This document shows positions 51,830 to 56,280 of a stretch of DNA of 56,280 bases, piece after piece. Position numbers and translations under genes: made by a program. This DNA comes from Phycisphaerae bacterium. GTDB taxonomy: Bacteria; Planctomycetota; Phycisphaerae; UBA1845. Within the stretch, counting starts at the first letter, position 1; each line of letters begins with the position of its first letter. The notes under the pieces are model-generated. The model searched no databases. It was not told the origin of the DNA and saw only the letters and a list, made by a program, of their open reading frames with translations. Location: positions 1-56,280 of the forward strand of contig JANQQK010000021.1 in NCBI GenBank assembly GCA_028289375.1, written 5' to 3'.

Positions 51830-53905
51830 TCACTCGGATCGCTTCGTTGATGCTCGCCGGCGTTTCGTCGTTCGCTTGGCCCGTGGTTTCGCATCGCCGT
51901 TGGTGGATTTCTTGGCTGAGGCGTCCGTGCGTTGCCTCGCCTCACGACTGGCCTTTCGGGTTGGCTCAAGGTCGACACTCGTCGCATCGGGAATCGGGTC
52001 CAATTCAATGATGTGATCCGCATCGCGCCACAGCGGCAGGAAGATGTGGAACGATGAACCCTCACCGGGTGTGCTCTCGGTCATCACATGCCCCTGATGC
52101 TGACGCAGTACCCCCATCACCGCGGCCAACCCCAGACCATGGCCATCCATCTTCGTCGAGTAGAACGGATCAAAAATGCGTTGAATGGTCGACTCATCCA
52201 TGCCATGTCCGGAGTCCCGCACGATGAGCGTGATTCTCGGCCCTGGCGTGGGAGAATCGATGGGCACGCATTGTGGGATGATTTCGGGCGTCAGCTCCGA
52301 CAGGCACGTGGTGATGTCAACGGTGCCGCCCTCCGTCATCGCCTGTGCGGCATTCAAGCACAGATTCAGCATCACCTGTTCGATCTGACTTCGGTCGACC
52401 AGAATCTCCGGCAGCTTGTCATCGAGATGCGTGACGATGTCGACATTCGGCGGCACGGTTGCACGCAGGAGTTTGAGTGCGCTTCCAACAATCTCATTGA
52501 GCTGGGCTGGACGCGGATGATGGCGCCCGGTTCGCGCAAACGCCAGGAGGTGATTGGTCAAATCCGAAGCCTTGCGCGACGCCTGTTCGATCAACGTCCA
52601 GTGTTCCTGTGCGCGCTCGCTCAACTCTGTCGAACTCTTCAACAGCCGCAGGTTGCCAAGGATGACCGTCAACAGGTTACCGAAGTCATGCGCGATCCCG
52701 CGCGTCAGCACACCAAGACTCTCCATCTTCTGCGCGTGACGAATCTGGGCTTCGGCCAATTCGCGCTTCGTCACATCCTGAACCATCGATGCCACCCCAA
52801 TGACCGCCCCACTGCTGTCCATCAGTGAAGTGTTGAACCACTCGCACGTAATGACCGTGCCGTCCTTGCAAGTGTTTTCATTGATCGAGTGGCTGGAGAC
52901 ATTGCCGTGCCGCAGTTCGTCCACCACCGTCGAGACCTTCTCTTCCGCCCCCTCGGTCACGAGCGTTTGCCAAGGCAGACCCATCGCTTCCCCCGCCGAC
53001 CATCCGAAGATGCGCTCGGCAGCCGGGTTCCATTCCGCCACGCACATGTCCCTGGTCCACACGATGTAGCCCAACGGCATCCGCTCGATGTGAAACTGCA
53101 AGCGCTGCAAGGCCTGATGCAATTGCTCCTCGGCGGCTTTGCGAATGGTGATGTCGCGAACAGAAGTCTGAATCGTCCCGTCGCCGAGATCGATGGCATG
53201 TCCTTCAACGTGAATGCGTGACCCATCCTTGCGGCAAATCACGCGTTCCCGTCGCGATTCACCCGTCGCGCGCAGTTTCCCGAACCGCTCGCGTGCGGCC
53301 TCCTGCTCCTCGGGCACGCTCAGCATCGGAACGCGCATCGAGATCAGTTCCTCATGCGTGTATCCCGTCAGCGCACACGCAGCCGGGTTCGCATCGATGT
53401 AGCGGCCATCCTTCGGATCGATGATCAGGATGGCGTCTGGGCTGTGCATGAACCGAATGCGGTGCTTACGCTCCGACTCGAGCATCGCCTGCTCAAGCCC
53501 GGATCGCTCGGTGACGTCGCGCACCAGGATCATCCCACCGCAGACGTCCCCGTCCGATCCCCAGGCAGGATGGTAGTTCAACTCGTACATCCGCGCCTCA
53601 GGCCACTCCAGCAGCCGAAATGACACCGGCTGCAACGTCACACTTTCACCGTTGAGCGGACGATTCAACACGTCATCCGCTCCGGTCACGCCGAGTTGTC
53701 GCAACACATCGGCCGCCGCACGCCCCACGCATTCATCCGACGACAACGCCGTCATCCGAACCATCCCCGCGTTCCAGACCAGCAACGTCTGGTCGAGATC
53801 ATACACCGCGAAACCCTCGGCGCAGTGTTCGATCATCTGCTCGAACATCGCCGCATCGGGCTTCGGTGTGGTTTTCTTTCTGGTTCGCTTCTTTGGAGCG
53901 TTCAT
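51830..53905 (-). CDS. Cytoplasmic sensor histidine kinase with three PAS domains and basic tails
   Basis: The protein has 691 aa with no membrane segment. PAS domains lie at about 20-135, 143-255 and 262-380, each ending in a DVTxR/DIT-type linker. The HisKA motif LTRGIAHDFGNLL has phospho-acceptor His406. The HATPase part shows the N-box NLCLNAAQA, DSGHGMD and GHGLGLAAVMG. There is no receiver domain and no regulator gene beside it. Both ends are very basic: residues 1-17 and the last 45 residues (AKPRAKRTTKRRRASTKRSE at the end), like histone-H1 tails, which might bind DNA or another polyanion. The likely promoter has TATAAT at 53957-53962 (minus strand). Confidence 0.9.
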   Translation of the reverse strand: MNAPKKRTRKKTTPKPDAAMFEQMIEHCAEGFAVYDLDQTLLVWNAGMVRMTALSSDECVGRAAADVLRQLGVTGADDVLNRPLNGESVTLQPVSFRLLEWPEARMYELNYHPAWGSDGDVCGGMILVRDVTERSGLEQAMLESERKHRIRFMHSPDAILIIDPKDGRYIDANPAACALTGYTHEELISMRVPMLSVPEEQEAARERFGKLRATGESRRERVICRKDGSRIHVEGHAIDLGDGTIQTSVRDITIRKAAEEQLHQALQRLQFHIERMPLGYIVWTRDMCVAEWNPAAERIFGWSAGEAMGLPWQTLVTEGAEEKVSTVVDELRHGNVSSHSINENTCKDGTVITCEWFNTSLMDSSGAVIGVASMVQDVTKRELAEAQIRHAQKMESLGVLTRGIAHDFGNLLTVILGNLRLLKSSTELSERAQEHWTLIEQASRKASDLTNHLLAFARTGRHHPRPAQLNEIVGSALKLLRATVPPNVDIVTHLDDKLPEILVDRSQIEQVMLNLCLNAAQAMTEGGTVDITTCLSELTPEIIPQCVPIDSPTPGPRITLIVRDSGHGMDESTIQRIFDPFYSTKMDGHGLGLAAVMGVLRQHQGHVMTESTPGEGSSFHIFLPLWRDADHIIELDPIPDATSVDLEPTRKASREARQRTDASAKKSTNGDAKPRAKRTTKRRRASTKRSE

Positions 53906-53956
53906 AGGCGCTTTCAGGAGACCTCCTCAGGACAACGCGCGCACGCCAGCAAAGCG

Positions 53957-53962
53957 ATTATA
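53957..53962 (-). promoter_or_regulatory. Consensus -10 box of the histidine kinase gene
   Basis: TATAAT on the minus strand, followed by CGC, 51 nt upstream of the start codon. No good -35 box at normal spacing was found. Confidence 0.4.
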
Positions 53963-54020
53963 CGCGCATTGCGACGCTTCGCTGCCTTGAAACGCGGATT
54001 CTGAGGCTCAGAGCATGCGA

Positions 54021-54440
54021 TCACTGCCCGATAATCTTCACCAAAGCACGTTTGCGACGGCGCCCGTCGAATTCGCCATAGAAGATCTGCTCCCACGGTC
54101 CAAAATCCAACGCGCCATCTGTGATCGCCACCACCACGTCGCGACCCATGATCTGACGCTTCAGGTGTGCATCGCCGTTGTCTTCGCCGGTCTGATTGTG
54201 GCGATACCGGCTGATTGGTTCATGCGGGGCGAGTCCCTCAAGCCACTCTTCATAGTCAGCCAGCAAGCCGCGCTCGTCGTCGTTGATGAACACGCTGGCC
54301 GTGATGTGCATCGCGTTCACGAGGCACAACCCGTCGGTCACCCCGCTCTCGCGGACAGCTTCCTCGACCTGCGGCGTGATGTTGACAAACCCGCGCCGAT
54401 TCGGCACTTCGAACCACAGTTCCTGACGAAACGACCTCAT
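54021..54440 (-). CDS. YjbQ/UPF0047 family protein (secondary thiamine-phosphate synthase-like)
   Basis: The protein has 139 aa from ATG 54440, 6 nt after GGGAGA; the frame extends to 54581 but without a binding site. Family marks are [30 protein letters not shown] with His45, [18 protein letters not shown] with His81 and His92, and [16 protein letters not shown]. Members have weak thiamine-phosphate synthase activity in E. coli assays, but the real role is unsettled. It is a small cytoplasmic trimer by family. It lies 115 nt upstream of the histidine kinase gene on the same strand. Confidence 0.93.
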   Translation of the reverse strand: MRSFRQELWFEVPNRRGFVNITPQVEEAVRESGVTDGLCLVNAMHITASVFINDDERGLLADYEEWLEGLAPHEPISRYRHNQTGEDNGDAHLKRQIMGRDVVVAITDGALDFGPWEQIFYGEFDGRRRKRALVKIIGQ

Positions 54441-54579
54441 ACATTCTCCCTTCAAACCTGGCGCGGAATGTGTTCTTTGACTTTCCAATATCCACGTTGA
54501 CTTGGTAACATTGGCGCGGGTTGCCCGCAACCCGTCGTGAATTGCATTTTGGACAAGGACGCTTCCGCCGGAGGTCTGC

Positions 54580-56280
54580 ATGACACGCTATTCCACTCAC
54601 ATCAAATCGACGGCACGCTCGCTTTGCAGGTTCATCCTGCTTGGCACGGTCATGTTCTCGATCGAAGCAGTGGCTGAACCCAATGCGATTGTCGGGGCGC
54701 TTCCGACTGTTCAAAACTGGAACCTGGGCAATCCGGTCGATGGCTATTACGCATATTCAATCGGACGGACTGTCTGCAATGTCGGTGACGACCCGCTTGA
54801 TTGGTTCGTTGGCCCGAACCCCAACCATCCTGTCGTGGCCGGAAACATCTACCGCTTGCACGATGGCCGATTTGAACAGATCAGTCGATCATGGGTCAGG
54901 CACGAATACTGTGCACTTGAACAAAACCTGTGCGGCACATGTTTTCCAGTTTCCGGCGGCTGCGCTTCGCAATTGGGTGTGGGCTGCTCCGACGCCAGCT
55001 CAGCGAGTCGATCCGGGTCGTTCAGCAATCTCGGGCCAAGATCAGAAATCGATGTTCACATCGGGACCAATCTTGGCAGCCATGGTTTCTCGCAAGGCCC
55101 CGTCGAACTCAGAGGCCGAAATATTGTCCGGGAGAGCGACCTGAGTCCGAGCCTGTTCCCCGATGCACAGTTCTTCGCTGAGAACCAGATCGTCTCCGCG
55201 CAGGAAGCACAATCCGGCGACATGTCACGCGACAACGACAACGCGTCTTACCGTCGTCTTCTCGTTAATCCGAACAGTTTCTTCATGAGCGTCACGGGGG
55301 AGACCGTGCTCGGAGAACCCGCCATCGCCGCCTGGCCTGCCAATGACGACAACGTCATCCTCGAACCTGTGGACATTCCCAACGAAGGTCGCCTGCACCT
55401 GGCGCACAAGGTTTCGGACAACGGTGACGGTACGTGGCACTACGAGTACGCCCTGCACAACCTGACGTCCCAACGGGCGGTGGGCGCGTTTGCCGTCCCC
55501 GTGCCCGACGACGTGACCGTCACCAACATCGGCTTCCACGATGTCGATTCCCACAGCGGCGAGATCTACGACAGCACCGATTGGCCCGCCGTCCGCGACG
55601 ACGGCACCATCACATGGTCAACCGTCCCGTTCGATCAAAACGAAAACGCCAACGCCCTCCGCTGGGGAACGCTCTACAACTTCCGCTTCGACGCCAACAC
55701 GCCACCGCAACAAATGCCCGTCTCCATCGGCATCTTCGCACCCGGCGCCCCCGATTCCGTCTCAACCATCATCGCCGCGCCGCAACCCGCCTGTCCCGCT
55801 CCCGCGATTCTCACATCGCCCGCAGGCACGTCCTTCGCCGACCACGCCTTCGATGGCTACATCGACCCGCGCGCCGAGAGCACCGACGGCCAAACCATCG
55901 ATCTGGGCTTGGACAATATCACGCTCGTCTTCAACATCCCGCTCGAAAACGCCGACGGTTCGCCCCTTACCGCCAATGCCTTCACCACCACAGGCCCCAC
56001 CGTCACTGGCGTTACGACCGAAGACGCCCGCACCATCACGCTCAATCTCGACGACACCATCCCGCTGCAGCAATGGACGACAATCACGGTCAACGCCCGC
56101 AGTCAATGCGGACAAACACCGCTCACCGACAACACAATCGACGTTGGCTTCCTCCCCGGCGACGTCAACCAGAGTGGCACCGTCACCCCCGTCGACCTGC
56201 TCGTTTTCCGTCAATACCTCAACGAACAGACCGCCCCACCGCGCGGCACCGCGTCCGACTACGTCGACACCGACCGCGAC
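54580..56280 (+). CDS. Secreted planctomycete protein with dockerin-like segment, cut at the right edge
   Basis: The frame is open for 567 codons from ATG 54580 (GGAGG 6-7 nt upstream) to the window end. The signal peptide is [20 protein letters not shown]. The N-terminal domain has [19 protein letters not shown], a four-cysteine stretch ([20 protein letters not shown]) and, later, [20 protein letters not shown], which I associate with a planctomycete-only secreted family of unknown function. An Ig-like domain (about residues 410-525) follows. It runs into [20 protein letters not shown], the first loop of a dockerin type I-like domain; the second begins DTDRD at the edge. Protein end and any anchor are missing. 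Confidence 0.85.
   Translation, partial: MTRYSTHIKSTARSLCRFILLGTVMFSIEAVAEPNAIVGALPTVQNWNLGNPVDGYYAYSIGRTVCNVGDDPLDWFVGPNPNHPVVAGNIYRLHDGRFEQISRSWVRHEYCALEQNLCGTCFPVSGGCASQLGVGCSDASSASRSGSFSNLGPRSEIDVHIGTNLGSHGFSQGPVELRGRNIVRESDLSPSLFPDAQFFAENQIVSAQEAQSGDMSRDNDNASYRRLLVNPNSFFMSVTGETVLGEPAIAAWPANDDNVILEPVDIPNEGRLHLAHKVSDNGDGTWHYEYALHNLTSQRAVGAFAVPVPDDVTVTNIGFHDVDSHSGEIYDSTDWPAVRDDGTITWSTVPFDQNENANALRWGTLYNFRFDANTPPQQMPVSIGIFAPGAPDSVSTIIAAPQPACPAPAILTSPAGTSFADHAFDGYIDPRAESTDGQTIDLGLDNITLVFNIPLENADGSPLTANAFTTTGPTVTGVTTEDARTITLNLDDTIPLQQWTTITVNARSQCGQTPLTDNTIDVGFLPGDVNQSGTVTPVDLLVFRQYLNEQTAPPRGTASDYVDTDRD

Overview
The window reads as chromosomal DNA of a Planctomycetota bacterium, probably a Phycisphaerae relative; this is my inference, with no database search behind it. 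The grounds are the many large secreted proteins with CxDG and NGxPDxCE cysteine/calcium loops, dockerin-like tails, [16 protein letters not shown] pseudopilins, mixed C-terminal sorting tags (IPTM-type and VPEP), an isolated 5S rRNA gene with a very short helix IV, and high GC. No phage, insertion sequence, CRISPR array or tRNA was recognised.

Region 1 (1-15.3 kb, all minus strand): a giant beta-helix protein running off the left edge, a cysteine-rich dockerin/cohesin-like protein, an SGLT-type sodium/sugar symporter, two related secreted proteins with matching promoters (EGF-repeat protein and 1094-aa protein), and a pseudopilin.

Region 2 (15.3-28.3 kb): an alpha-glucan locus. It holds secreted GH13 with a CBM48-like domain, GH31 alpha-glucosidase, GH57-like enzyme with a CBM25-like module, and a tandem pair of alpha/beta-hydrolase esterases with CBM20-like N-termini. 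A palindrome ACGTGRACGT occurs upstream of the symporter, upstream of GH13 and between GH57 and the esterases. Together with the symporter this suggests extracellular attack on starch or glycogen-like polymer at the cell surface and sodium-driven uptake of the released sugar.

Region 3 (28.3-39.8 kb): a DUF3352-like secreted protein with an S1C protease, an FG-GAP propeller protein, a stand-alone RusA-type resolvase preceded by a strong hairpin, Kbl, a lipoprotein, an operon of pseudopilin plus two paralogous secreted proteins with different C-termini, and a His-rich secreted protein.

Region 4 (39.8-56.3 kb): an operon of HAD phosphatase, LolA-like protein and threonine dehydrogenase (completing threonine to glycine degradation with Kbl), ComEC, a 1463-aa PKD/Ig-repeat protein, the c-di-AMP pair CdaA-CdaR (CdaA with an altered DGA motif), an isolated 5S rRNA with its own promoter and terminator, a PAS histidine kinase, a YjbQ-family protein and a secreted dockerin protein cut by the right edge.
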